Shown here in pieces: positions 34,469 to 43,186 of a stretch of 64,000 nucleotides of DNA. The stretch comes from Rhodospirillaceae bacterium (lineage in GTDB: Bacteria; Pseudomonadota; Alphaproteobacteria; Dongiales; Dongiaceae). Under the pieces are notes generated by a model, which saw nothing but the letters and a program-made list of their open reading frames with translations, was not told where the DNA came from and did no database searches. Every line of letters starts with the position of its first letter. Position 1 is the first letter of the stretch. Position numbers and translations under genes: made by a program. The stretch is taken from contig SSEL01000006.1 in assembly GCA_008012315.1 (NCBI GenBank), positions 1 to 64,000 of the forward strand, in the 5' to 3' direction.

Positions 34469-36270
34469 CAGAGCTTCACCGGAAAAGATTCCATCCATTG
34501 GCCGAGAACGATCGTCGCCCACATGCTGTTGATGTTCTGCCCCGACTTCTGCATGAGGCCCTCAACAACGCCGCGCCGCTCCGAGAAAAACCGCGTGCCA
34601 AGCAGTCGTTCGCGCGCGACGCCCAGTTCGGCCATAGCCTTTTCCTTGTTATTGATGAAGACGCTGGCGGGCATGCCGAAACCGCGCTTGGGCAAGGATA
34701 CGATGTCGCCTGGTAGATATTTGCCGAGGATCTGGCGCAACGTCAGTTTCGAAAATTGCTTGTTGTGGCAATAAGCGGGGTTCAGCTTGCGCGACAATTC
34801 CATGACCTGAGGTTCTAGAAACGGCGTTCGTACCTCCAGTCCCCAACGCATGCTCATACGATCGACCTTGGATAGGACGGCACCGGGCAGATAGGTTGCG
34901 AAATCCAGTTGCCGCAATCCATTGGCAACATCGCGACCGGGATGCTGAAAGATCGGGATGAAGCTCTCAAGGAGGGATGCAATCGACCGCCAGCCGTCGG
35001 GCAGTATCTCCCTGGTCGCACCGATTCCAAAGACAGCAAGAAACCGATCGAAATAGGCGCCTATGGTCCCGTGTGGGTCTTCCCAACAGGGTTGCTTCAT
35101 CGCCTCGGCAACACCGCGATAGCGGCCATACCCGCAAAACAATTCGTCTCCGCCATCTCCAGAGACCGCGACCGTGACAGATTCGCGAGTAAATTTTGAA
35201 AGCAGATAAGTCGGAACGCATGAACGGTCGCCGTTCGGCTCGTCCATGGCCTTGCCGATCTGGCTGCCGATGGCGTCAAAATCCGACGCTGAGAAAACAT
35301 ACTGACTATGCTGTGTGCCTAGATGCTGGGAAATCCGCAAGGCCGTGTGATGCTCGCTCTCGGCATCGTTCTCGAAACCGATCGTGAAGGTGTGCGGACT
35401 ATGTCCGAGCCTTTTGCTGATCAACGCACAGACGAGAGACGAATCTATGCCGGCCGACAGAAAAACACCTAGAGGAACATCACTGACCAGCCGGCGCTTT
35501 AAGGAGGCAATTAAGGCGTTCTCGACATTTTCCGCGTATTTCTCGAAGTCGGCCTGGCTGGGGTTGTAGCCGGGCTGCAATTCAAAGGAAAAATACCGCC
35601 GCTCCGCATATGAACCGTCTGCCTCGACCTTTACCATATGCCCAGGCATCAGCTTGCTGATGCCGGCAAGGATCGTTGCTGGTGCGGGCACGTAGCGGAA
35701 CAGCAAGTAAGCTGCCAGTGCCCCTTCTGACATCCTGTAATCCGCACCGGGGACAGCGGTGAGTGCCTGCAGCTCTGAGGCAAAGGCAAAACTGTTCCCC
35801 GTCCGCATATAGTAAATCGGCTTTTCGCCAGCGCGATCGCGCGCCAAAAGCAAGCTGCGGTGCTGCGTGTCATAGATCGCGACGGCAAACATGCCGTCTG
35901 CCATGTCAAAAATGCGTTCGCCATAGGCGATATAGCCAAGCAGCAGGACTTCCGTGTCACTTTTCGTGCGGAACCGATGTCCCCCCTGCTCAAGTTTCTG
36001 ACGAATGTCCTGATAATTATAGAGCTCGCCATTGAATGTAATCGTATAGCGGCCACTGGCATCCGCCATTGGCTGTCGGCCTGCCTCGGACAGGTCGATG
36101 ATGCTGAGCCGACGATGAGCGAGATGGCACAAATTTGCCGGGTCGGACCACAACCCATCCATGTCCGGTCCACGATGAGCAACCAGTCGGCCCATTGCAT
36201 GTGCGATTTTCGCCGCCTGATCGGCAGGCAGCCGTCCGTTAATGTTGAGTAGCCCAGCGATCCCGCACAT
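34468..36270 (-). CDS. asnB: Asparagine synthase (glutamine-hydrolysing), AsnB family
   Basis: A 600-residue glutamine amidotransferase. Cys2 (MCGIAGLL) is the N-terminal nucleophile of the class II glutaminase domain, followed by HRGPD, LAHRRLSIIDLS, FNGELYNY and SDTEVLL. The synthetase domain carries LGVFLSAGIDSSLVCAL, the ATP-pyrophosphatase SGGxDS-like loop in which Gly is replaced by Ala, and VAVSGDGGDELFCGYGRY. Such AsnB-type proteins in glycan loci often amidate sugar or peptide carboxylates rather than free aspartate. It leads an island of three genes and is divergent from flgE. A GGGAAG site precedes the ATG. Confidence 0.85.
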   Translation of the reverse strand: MCGIAGLLNINGRLPADQAAKIAHAMGRLVAHRGPDMDGLWSDPANLCHLAHRRLSIIDLSEAGRQPMADASGRYTITFNGELYNYQDIRQKLEQGGHRFRTKSDTEVLLLGYIAYGERIFDMADGMFAVAIYDTQHRSLLLARDRAGEKPIYYMRTGNSFAFASELQALTAVPGADYRMSEGALAAYLLFRYVPAPATILAGISKLMPGHMVKVEADGSYAERRYFSFELQPGYNPSQADFEKYAENVENALIASLKRRLVSDVPLGVFLSAGIDSSLVCALISKRLGHSPHTFTIGFENDAESEHHTALRISQHLGTQHSQYVFSASDFDAIGSQIGKAMDEPNGDRSCVPTYLLSKFTRESVTVAVSGDGGDELFCGYGRYRGVAEAMKQPCWEDPHGTIGAYFDRFLAVFGIGATREILPDGWRSIASLLESFIPIFQHPGRDVANGLRQLDFATYLPGAVLSKVDRMSMRWGLEVRTPFLEPQVMELSRKLNPAYCHNKQFSKLTLRQILGKYLPGDIVSLPKRGFGMPASVFINNKEKAMAELGVARERLLGTRFFSERRGVVEGLMQKSGQNINSMWATIVLGQWMESFPVKL

Positions 36271-36554
36271 CCAAGACTTCCCTTACGCCTCTTGAGTTTT
36301 CGGAAGCAAAAGCTAGGCCATAATTGTCAATTAACCATGAATTTTGCAGCCGCGGCAGGATTGGCACACCTTGCCGAGCACGCTGGGCACTAGGAAAATT
36401 TTGGAGCGACGACACGGTCATTCCCCGGAAAGCGGTCTAAAGACAAATACGATCAACATATTGAAATTATTACAGTAAATTGAGAAACATCACTTGGCCC
36501 GCGAATTGCTTGATAGATCGCTGACAACGACTCATTTCAGCGCGCGAGGCAAAT
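36271..36554. promoter_or_regulatory. Divergent asnB / flgE promoter region
   Basis: This 284-bp A+T-rich gap holds the sigma-54 promoter for flgE at 36495-36510 and a TTAACCAT octamer at 36331-36338. No gene is visible. The asnB promoter was not identified. Confidence 0.55.
36495..36510 (+). promoter_or_regulatory. Sigma-54 promoter of flgE-flgK-flgL
   Basis: TGGCCCG-CGAA-TTGCT matches TGGCACG-N4-TTGCW except for one base, with the GG-N10-GC spacing exact. The expected start is near 36522, about 33 bases before the flgE ATG. Hook operons under sigma-54 and FlbD control are established in Caulobacter. Confidence 0.8.
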
Positions 36555-38861
36555 ATGAGCATTCTTGGAGCGATGTTTACGGCGGTCAGTGGGCTCAATG
36601 CCCAATCCCGCGCGATGGGCGCCATCTCCGATAACATCGCCAATTCCCAGACCGTCGGCTACAAGAAGGTCGGCACTCGGTTCGAATCCCTGATCACCGT
36701 CTCGAACGCCAACAATCACCAGCCGGGCGGCGTGGTCGCTTCGCCGTTCTATGCCAATGGTCTGCAAGGCAATATCAGCACCTCAGATGTCACCACCAAC
36801 CTTGCGCTCAGTGGCAACGGCTTTTTCGTGGTGAGCCGGCCCACCGGCCAGACTGCCGACCAGACGACCTTCAGCAATCTGCCCTACTACACCCGCGCCG
36901 GCGACTTCAACGTCAATCGCGACGGCTATATGGTCAATGGCAGCGGCTACTATCTGAACGCCTGGTCGGTCGATCCGAAAACCGGTGCAGCCGACACGGC
37001 ATCCTTGCAGCCGATCAAGATTACCCAGGTGATCGACGAGCCGACCCCGACCAGCACAATGGACTTCGTCGGCAACCTGCCGGCGAATTCCGCGGTCAAC
37101 CCGACCCCGCCCTTGGCGCCGAACAACATCACCGTTTATGACAATCTCGGCAATCCGCATACCGTTTCGCTGGTCTGGCAGAAGCGCGCGGATAATATGT
37201 GGAAGCTGGATATCCAGGCGCCCGACAGCACGCTCGATCCGGTCGGCGGCACGATCACCGGCCTGGACGATCAGGCGATGTCGGCCCCCACGACGGTAAC
37301 CCCCAACGTGCCGCCGGTTGCGCAGGTCGATACGCTGACCATCCCCGCCATGGCGCAAGGCGATACCTTTACCTATACCATCGGCTCAAACCCGATCACC
37401 ATCACCGCCCCGGTCGGCGGTTATACCAGTGCCCAGGCCGCCGCAGCGATCGTGTCGCGGATCAACTCGGATCCCGGCCTCTCCGCGCTTGTTACGGCCG
37501 GCAATATCGGCACGGTCGGCGGCACGGCGCAGGTTAATACCGTGACCCTTCCGAACCTGGATGATGGCGATTCTGTCAGTCTCTCCGTGAACGGCAACAC
37601 CGTTACCTACACCAATACTTCGGGCGCCACGGAGACGCCGGCACAGGTTGCCGCCGGCCTGCAAGCCCTCGCTGCCGGCAGCACGGCGGTTTCCAATACG
37701 GTGACGGCGGCCGTGGTGGGCAATGATCTCACCCTGACCGCGAATACGCCGGGCCTGGCATTCAGCGGCACGGTGACCGGCAGCGGCACGGGCGCCGGCG
37801 CCACCATTGGCATTACCACCGCCAACGTTCCGGGAAGCGGCACACTGAACGTTACATCCGACACGCCGGGAACGCCTTTCTCGGCTTCGATCGGCGGCAC
37901 CGGCGGCGGTGCGGGCGCCACGGTCAGCACGACGACGCCCAACGTGACGCCGATCGCCCAGGTCGACTCCATCACCTTGAGCGGCACCGTCGGCAGCATG
38001 GAAGTCGGTGATACCTGGTCGGTAACGGTCGGCACCAACAAGATCACCTATGTCAGCACCGGTCTTGAAAGCTCGCTGACGGATGTCGCCAATGGCCTGG
38101 CTGATCTCATCAATGCCAACCCCTCCATCGGGGTCGATGCATCGGTTTCGGGCGGCATTCTTAACCTGACGGCGCGCAAGGCCGGCACCGGCTTCACCTC
38201 CGCCGCCAGCGCGGCAAACGGCAACGTTCCGGGCTTCATCGATGTCCAGTTCGGTGTCACACCGGATACCGCGGGCAAGCTGACGCAGGTCACCAATGCC
38301 TATAATCTCGGCGGCAACGCCCAGATCCCGGCGAGCCAGAATGCCGATGATCCGGCCACGATCAACTTCCAGGTCGATTACGGCACGGGCCCACAAACAA
38401 TCACCCTTAATCTCGGTCAGTTCCAGAACTCTGAAAACGGCCTGACGCAGTTCGAAGGCGACGACATTTCGCTGCAGCGCTTCGTCCAGGACGGCGTCCC
38501 CCAGGGGTTATTGAAGGATGTGAACATCCGCGATAACGGCGATGTCGCCATCACCTATGACAATGGCAATACAAAGGTCTATTTCCGCGTCCCGGTCGCT
38601 CAGTTCTATGACACGACGGCGCTGCAGCGCGAGGATGGCCAAGCCTTCATCGAAACCTTCGACAGCGGCGCACCGCGCCTCTCCGCGGCGGGCGAGAACG
38701 GTGCCGGCACCATCCGTGGCAGCTCGACGGAAGATTCCAACGTGGATATCGCCGAGGAATTCTCCAAGATGATCGTGACGCAGCGGTCCTATTCCGCCAA
38801 TACCCGCATCATCACCACGGCCGACGAAATGCTTCAGGACATCCTGGCGATTAAGCGCTGA
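36555..38861 (+). CDS. flgE: FlgE, flagellar hook protein with inserted repeat modules
   Basis: A 768-residue hook protein, far longer than the roughly 400-residue enterobacterial FlgE. The N-terminal D0 signature (LGAMFTAVSGLNAQSRAMGAISDNIANSQTVGYKK), GNGFFVVS (around 87) and the C-terminal VDIAEEFSKMIVTQRSYSANTRIITTADEMLQDILAIKR are intact. Residues about 256-560 are an insertion made of three beta-rich modules (starting at QVDTLTIP, QVNTVTLP and QVDSITLS), with a Gly/Thr-rich partial duplication between the second and third. The same module occurs in FlgK and FlgL. The insert would sit in the surface-exposed outer domains. It follows a sigma-54 promoter and is 28 bp from flgK. Confidence 0.95.
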   Translation: MSILGAMFTAVSGLNAQSRAMGAISDNIANSQTVGYKKVGTRFESLITVSNANNHQPGGVVASPFYANGLQGNISTSDVTTNLALSGNGFFVVSRPTGQTADQTTFSNLPYYTRAGDFNVNRDGYMVNGSGYYLNAWSVDPKTGAADTASLQPIKITQVIDEPTPTSTMDFVGNLPANSAVNPTPPLAPNNITVYDNLGNPHTVSLVWQKRADNMWKLDIQAPDSTLDPVGGTITGLDDQAMSAPTTVTPNVPPVAQVDTLTIPAMAQGDTFTYTIGSNPITITAPVGGYTSAQAAAAIVSRINSDPGLSALVTAGNIGTVGGTAQVNTVTLPNLDDGDSVSLSVNGNTVTYTNTSGATETPAQVAAGLQALAAGSTAVSNTVTAAVVGNDLTLTANTPGLAFSGTVTGSGTGAGATIGITTANVPGSGTLNVTSDTPGTPFSASIGGTGGGAGATVSTTTPNVTPIAQVDSITLSGTVGSMEVGDTWSVTVGTNKITYVSTGLESSLTDVANGLADLINANPSIGVDASVSGGILNLTARKAGTGFTSAASAANGNVPGFIDVQFGVTPDTAGKLTQVTNAYNLGGNAQIPASQNADDPATINFQVDYGTGPQTITLNLGQFQNSENGLTQFEGDDISLQRFVQDGVPQGLLKDVNIRDNGDVAITYDNGNTKVYFRVPVAQFYDTTALQREDGQAFIETFDSGAPRLSAAGENGAGTIRGSSTEDSNVDIAEEFSKMIVTQRSYSANTRIITTADEMLQDILAIKR
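37320..38234 (+). repeat. Three beta-rich modules inside FlgE
   Basis: Residues about 256-320, 326-425 and 468-560 share the layout: QVDxxTL start, a GDxxxxTV strand, a short N/D-G turn, T-Y strand, an alpha segment (AAAIVSRIN, AAGLQAL, ANGLADLIN), then a VT.. strand pair and PGxxFxxxxxG. Residues 388-424 and 427-464 are near-duplicate C-terminal halves. Boundaries are by eye. Confidence 0.75.
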
Positions 38862-38889
38862 GGCATCATAGGTCGGTGGGAGAGTAAAG

Positions 38890-40605
38890 ATGTCGCTAAC
38901 CGGTGCCTTGAATTCCGCAGTCGCTTCACTGAGGCTCAATCAGTCGGCGCTGCAACTGCTGTCGTCCAATGTGGCGCATGCCGACGACCCCAACTATACC
39001 AAGCGGTCCATCATCCAGCAGAGCCTGTATTACGGCTCGGACCAGGTTGGTGGGGTCGGGATCGCCGGCTATGCGAACGCCGTCAACGAATCCCTGCGCA
39101 AGCAGTACGAAGGCTTGACGGCAAAAGACGGCATGTCCAGCACACAGGCGGATTATCTCTCGCGTGTCCAGGATCTGCTTGGCAGCAGCACCGATTCCGC
39201 CGGCCTGCCGACATTGTTTACCGACTTCGTCAATGCCTGGCAGACCTTCCAATCGGAGCCGGACAGCTCCGCCGCGCAAAGCGAAGTGATCAGCAAGGGC
39301 AATCAGTTCGCTCAGGAGATCAACCGGCTGGCCGATGGTATCGATCAGCTCGACCGCGACGTGCGGACGGATACCGATAACAGCGTCAAGCAGTTCAACG
39401 ACCTCCTGGATCAGGTCTACGCCGTCAACGTCAAGCTGAAGTCATCGGATCCCAACGATCCCGGGCATGGCGACCTGATCGATCAGCGGGATCAGCTGGT
39501 TCGCCAGGTGGCGCAATATGCGGATGTCCGCACCGTCGAGCGCGACAATGGCTCCATCGCCCTCTTCACGACCGGCGGCCTGTCCCTGGTCGACGGCCCG
39601 CCGCAGAAATTCAGCTTTAACGGCACGAATATCATCTCCGTCGAATCCGGCCAGCCGATCGACGGACAGTTGCGCGATGGCAAGCTGAAGGCGCTGCTGA
39701 ACTTCCGGGCGGATAACAGCGCCAAGAACCAGGCGCCCAGCAGCGATCCGGCAAGCGAAGTGATCCGTAAGCTGAAGTCGCAGCTCGACGGCCTCGTCTC
39801 CGCCTTCACATCGGTGACGGGGAATCCCTCGACCTTCGCCGCGACGTATAACAACGCCACCCAGTCGCAGCGCATCCAGGCGTCGTTCAGCACGACGGTT
39901 CAAGCCACTGCCGCCACGAGCCAGTCAACCACCGTGACCTTCTCCGGCAGCATTCAGTCCGGCGACGTGTTCTCCATTAATGTGAACGGCAAGTCGTTCA
40001 GCTATACCGCGACGGAATCGGATACCAGCCTCGACCAGATTGCGGCGCAGCTTGCCACCAAGATCAATGCCGACCCGACCGTGGGCATTACCGCCACCAA
40101 CGGCGTCGGCTCGCTCATGTTGTCGGGGCCGGGAAACAATCAACCCTTCGACGTCCAGACCTCTGTCAATGGCCAGGTGCCGGAGCTGAGCGGCGGTTTC
40201 TTCACCGGAACCGATCGCTATTCATTCTCCGTCAACGCCTCGCTGCTCGACGGCACACAGCAATTGAAGCGCAATGCGGCGTCGGATGTCGTCGGTGCGT
40301 TCAACAATTCCGATCGTAACTTCATGGCAGCCGGCCTCTCGGCCACCAATGTCTCCTATTCGGACATGGTCGGCAATGTGATCGGTGCCGCCAGTTCCAA
40401 TGCGAAGACCGTCGGCGATCAGGCCAAATACAATGCGGATACGCTCTCGATGACGGAACAGCGCTACCAGTCGGATGTCGGCGTGAATTTGGACGAGGAA
40501 ATCGCCAATTTGCAGGTCCTGCAGAACGCCTATGCGGCTTCTGCCCGCCTGCTGACCGTCATTCAAAGCATGTTCGATACGCTGGACCAAGCGGTTGCAC
40601 GCTGA
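38890..40605 (+). CDS. flgK: FlgK, hook-filament junction protein 1
   Basis: A 571-residue junction protein. The N-terminus (LNSAVASLRLNQSALQLLSSNVAHADDPNYTKR) and C-terminus (VNLDEEIANLQVLQNAYAASARLLTVIQSMFDTLDQAV) form the D0/D1 helices. The middle includes FTDFVNAWQTFQSEPDSSAAQSEVI and HGDLIDQRDQLV, all FlgK features. Residues about 344-428 contain one copy of the beta-rich module repeated in FlgE and FlgL (TTVTFSGSIQSGDVFSINVNG). It lies 28 bp after flgE and 25 bp before flgL, in one operon. Confidence 0.95.
   Translation: MSLTGALNSAVASLRLNQSALQLLSSNVAHADDPNYTKRSIIQQSLYYGSDQVGGVGIAGYANAVNESLRKQYEGLTAKDGMSSTQADYLSRVQDLLGSSTDSAGLPTLFTDFVNAWQTFQSEPDSSAAQSEVISKGNQFAQEINRLADGIDQLDRDVRTDTDNSVKQFNDLLDQVYAVNVKLKSSDPNDPGHGDLIDQRDQLVRQVAQYADVRTVERDNGSIALFTTGGLSLVDGPPQKFSFNGTNIISVESGQPIDGQLRDGKLKALLNFRADNSAKNQAPSSDPASEVIRKLKSQLDGLVSAFTSVTGNPSTFAATYNNATQSQRIQASFSTTVQATAATSQSTTVTFSGSIQSGDVFSINVNGKSFSYTATESDTSLDQIAAQLATKINADPTVGITATNGVGSLMLSGPGNNQPFDVQTSVNGQVPELSGGFFTGTDRYSFSVNASLLDGTQQLKRNAASDVVGAFNNSDRNFMAAGLSATNVSYSDMVGNVIGAASSNAKTVGDQAKYNADTLSMTEQRYQSDVGVNLDEEIANLQVLQNAYAASARLLTVIQSMFDTLDQAVAR
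39919..40173 (+). repeat. Single beta-rich module inside FlgK
   Basis: Residues about 344-428: TVTFSGSIQSGDVFSINVNG, then FSYTATESDTSLDQIAAQLATKIN, then ITATNGVGSLMLSGPG and QPFDVQTS. The order of elements matches the modules in FlgE and FlgL. Confidence 0.75.
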
Positions 40606-40630
40606 TAGCGGCGTGATTTAGGAGCACGAT

Positions 40631-43177
40631 ATGTCCATCAACGCTTACAGCAGCTATGCCTCCTATCTGAACAACCTGGGCGGCATCCAGCGTACTCAGT
40701 CCAATCTGAATACGCTGCTTGAGCAGTTGAACACGGAGAAGAAGTCGACCGACCTCACCTTCTACGGGGCGGACAGCACGCGGCTGCTTGATCTCCGGGC
40801 CGATATCGCCAAGCGCCAGGGCTATATGCAGACAATCGACGGCGCCCAGACAGACGTCAAAGCCTATGACGCGGCCTTCACCAGCCTGGAAGATCTGGCA
40901 TCGCAAATGATGAGCGCCTTCACGGCACCGGATTCCGATCCGCCGACATTGCAGCAGCACCAGGTGACGCTGAAGGGTGATATCGGTGATGTCGGCGATG
41001 TCTATAAGGTGACCGTCGATGGTGTGGTCTTCAGCTATGTCACAACCGGTGTTGAAGGGAATCTCGATGAAATTGCCGGCAACCTGACTGCCCAGATCAA
41101 TGCCCACCAGCCGCCTTTGCAGGGTACGGCGACATCGACCGGCGGGGTCATCACCATCACCGGCAATCAGCCCGGCCCGCTCTTCGACGTCTCCGCCAGC
41201 ATGACGGATGTCGATGGCGGCAAAACCAACTCCATTTCGGCCGTCCTGACCCAGCAGGGCAAGATTTCGCCCATCGTCGCCCAGGTCAACAATGCCCTTA
41301 GCCAGGTCATGGCCCTGCTGAATGAGCGGGTCAATGACCGCTACCTGTTCGGCGGCCTGAACATCAACAACCAGATGCCGGTGGTCGATCTCTCGCGATT
41401 GCCGGATCCGACCGGCAGCAAGAACGCGATTGCCGATGCGACCACGCAGCAGCTCGCGCCGGGCACGATCGTTCAGGAAACGCGGATCACCGCCGATTAT
41501 CTCGGCACCAACCAGACGGAAACCATCACGGTGAACGGCACGCCGCTCACCTTCACCGGCCCGCTGACCCAGCAGCAATTGGCTAGCCAGGTCGCAACCG
41601 CGATCAGCGGTAATCCGGCGATCACCGGCGTTACGGTGCAGGATGTGGATGGCCAGGGCCTGACGATCAAATCGACAACACCCGGCACCGGTTTCTCGGT
41701 ATCGATTACCGGCACCGATCCGACCCCGTCGACGTCCAAGACCGTCCGGGCGAATGTTCCGCTTGGCGCCAATCAAGTCGATAAGATCGCCCTCTCCGGC
41801 CCCGTTGGCGTTATCGGCGAGACCTATAGCGTCACGATCATGGACCCGCCCAACAACACGGCGCCGGTGACGATCAGCTACCGGACGACAGGCAATGAAA
41901 AGGACCTGAACGAGATTGCCGGCAAGCTGATCGACCAGATCAACTCGCATCAGCCGCCCTTTACCGTTTCCGTCACCAATACCGGCAACGGCACCCTGCA
42001 GCTCAGCTCGGCGACTGCTTTCACATCGCATGCCGGCATAGGCCAGAGTGCCAATGTTGCGACCACGCAACGCACCGTCGTGCCTGTTGCACAGCAGGAA
42101 GAAGTCAGCTTCCCCGGACCTTTCGGCGAAGCCGGCGACCAATATTCCATCAGCTTCACGGCGCCCGTCGGCGGCCCCTTCACGGTGACGACGAACACCT
42201 TCGATACCGAGGAATCCGTCGCTCAGCAGATGGCCGACCAGATCAACGCGGCGGGTCTTGGCGTGACGGCCGTCATTCGCAACGGTCATCTGTCGGTGAC
42301 GTCCGATACGCCCGGCATTCCCTTCACCATGACCTCCGCTCTGACGGTCGATGGAGGGACGACCACGACCGCGGCGCCGGTGCAGACACAGACGATCGCC
42401 AATATTCCCCCCGGGCCGCAGCCCCAGGTCGATGAAGTTGCCCTGAGCGGACCGGTCGGCCGTAAAGGTGACGTCTATGAGTTGACGGTGAATGGCCGGA
42501 CCATCCGCTATACGACCGACGGCACCGAACAGGACATGGATGCCATTGCCATTCACCTGACGGCGCTCGCCAATTCGCAGACACCACCCTTCCCCGCTTC
42601 GGCCGTTGCCGGCCCGACCGGCAGTGGCAAGCTGATCCTGACCGGGACGACGCCGGGCGTGGAGTTGAAGACTGAAGTGAAGGTCGCCACGCCGCTGCCG
42701 GTCACCAATCCGGCGGCGCCCGATTACAGCGCTTATCAGCAGCCGTCCGATTCCGGCCTTGCCTGGCAGCGCGGAACGCTCACGATCGCTGACAACACCA
42801 ACCTGAAATACACCTTCAGCGCCAATGACCCGGCGATGCAGAAGATCGCCATGGCGCTGCGCTATGCCCAGTCGGCGGTGGCCGATCCGGCCAACTATCA
42901 ATCCAAGATGGATGTCGCCAAGCAGCTGGCACAGGATTCGCTTACCGGAATCCGAGCTCTTCACAGCGACAATACGGTGAATGATACGGTGATGTCCGCA
43001 GCCACCCTTGCCCACAAAACCTCGATCAATGTGTTCAGCAATTCGACGGAGAAGATCGAAGGGATTGATCAGAACGAGGTGGCGGCCAAGATCCAGGCGG
43101 CGCAGCTTCAACTGCAGACGTCCTTCGCCGCTTTTGCCTCAACCGCGAGATTGTCGCTGGTCAACTTCATTGCCTGA
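40631..43177 (+). CDS. flgL: FlgL, hook-filament junction protein 3, with five inserted modules
   Basis: An 848-residue protein, more than twice the size of typical FlgL. The flagellin-like N-terminal helix (YASYLNNLGGIQRTQSNLNTLLEQLNTEKKSTDLTFYG) and C-terminal helix (KIEGIDQNEVAAKIQAAQLQLQTSFAAFASTARLSLVNF) identify FlgL, as does VNDRYLFGGLNINNQMP near residue 234. Between them are five copies of a module of about 85 residues (around 108-192, 282-372, 382-470, 489-573 and 599-686). The modules are domain-like and should project from the junction surface. A flagellin is a less likely identity because the gene follows flgK and precedes fliK. Confidence 0.9.
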   Translation: MSINAYSSYASYLNNLGGIQRTQSNLNTLLEQLNTEKKSTDLTFYGADSTRLLDLRADIAKRQGYMQTIDGAQTDVKAYDAAFTSLEDLASQMMSAFTAPDSDPPTLQQHQVTLKGDIGDVGDVYKVTVDGVVFSYVTTGVEGNLDEIAGNLTAQINAHQPPLQGTATSTGGVITITGNQPGPLFDVSASMTDVDGGKTNSISAVLTQQGKISPIVAQVNNALSQVMALLNERVNDRYLFGGLNINNQMPVVDLSRLPDPTGSKNAIADATTQQLAPGTIVQETRITADYLGTNQTETITVNGTPLTFTGPLTQQQLASQVATAISGNPAITGVTVQDVDGQGLTIKSTTPGTGFSVSITGTDPTPSTSKTVRANVPLGANQVDKIALSGPVGVIGETYSVTIMDPPNNTAPVTISYRTTGNEKDLNEIAGKLIDQINSHQPPFTVSVTNTGNGTLQLSSATAFTSHAGIGQSANVATTQRTVVPVAQQEEVSFPGPFGEAGDQYSISFTAPVGGPFTVTTNTFDTEESVAQQMADQINAAGLGVTAVIRNGHLSVTSDTPGIPFTMTSALTVDGGTTTTAAPVQTQTIANIPPGPQPQVDEVALSGPVGRKGDVYELTVNGRTIRYTTDGTEQDMDAIAIHLTALANSQTPPFPASAVAGPTGSGKLILTGTTPGVELKTEVKVATPLPVTNPAAPDYSAYQQPSDSGLAWQRGTLTIADNTNLKYTFSANDPAMQKIAMALRYAQSAVADPANYQSKMDVAKQLAQDSLTGIRALHSDNTVNDTVMSAATLAHKTSINVFSNSTEKIEGIDQNEVAAKIQAAQLQLQTSFAAFASTARLSLVNFIA
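40952..42688 (+). repeat. Five beta-rich modules inside FlgL
   Basis: Copies start at VTLKGDIGDVGDVYKVTVDG (residue 112), ETRITADYLGTNQTETITVN (282), VDKIALSGPVGVIGETYSVT (383), EEVSFPGPFGEAGDQYSISF (490) and VDEVALSGPVGRKGDVYELT (600). Each continues with a Y-x-T strand, an acidic turn, an IAxxLxxxIN helix and a final LxLTxxxPGxxF strand pair. Copies 1, 3 and 5 are the closest. Boundaries are by eye. Confidence 0.82.
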
Positions 43178-43186
43178 CGGACTGTC

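Noticed and set aside
40559-43111. An 850-codon minus-strand open frame opposite flgL
   Set aside because: It is Gly/Arg/His/Asp-rich antisense sequence of a GC-rich gene; the plus strand encodes the clear FlgL ends and repeats.
40631-43177. The 848-residue protein as a flagellin
   Set aside because: Position between flgK and fliK, and the NDRYLFGGLNINNQMP segment, fit FlgL better than flagellin.
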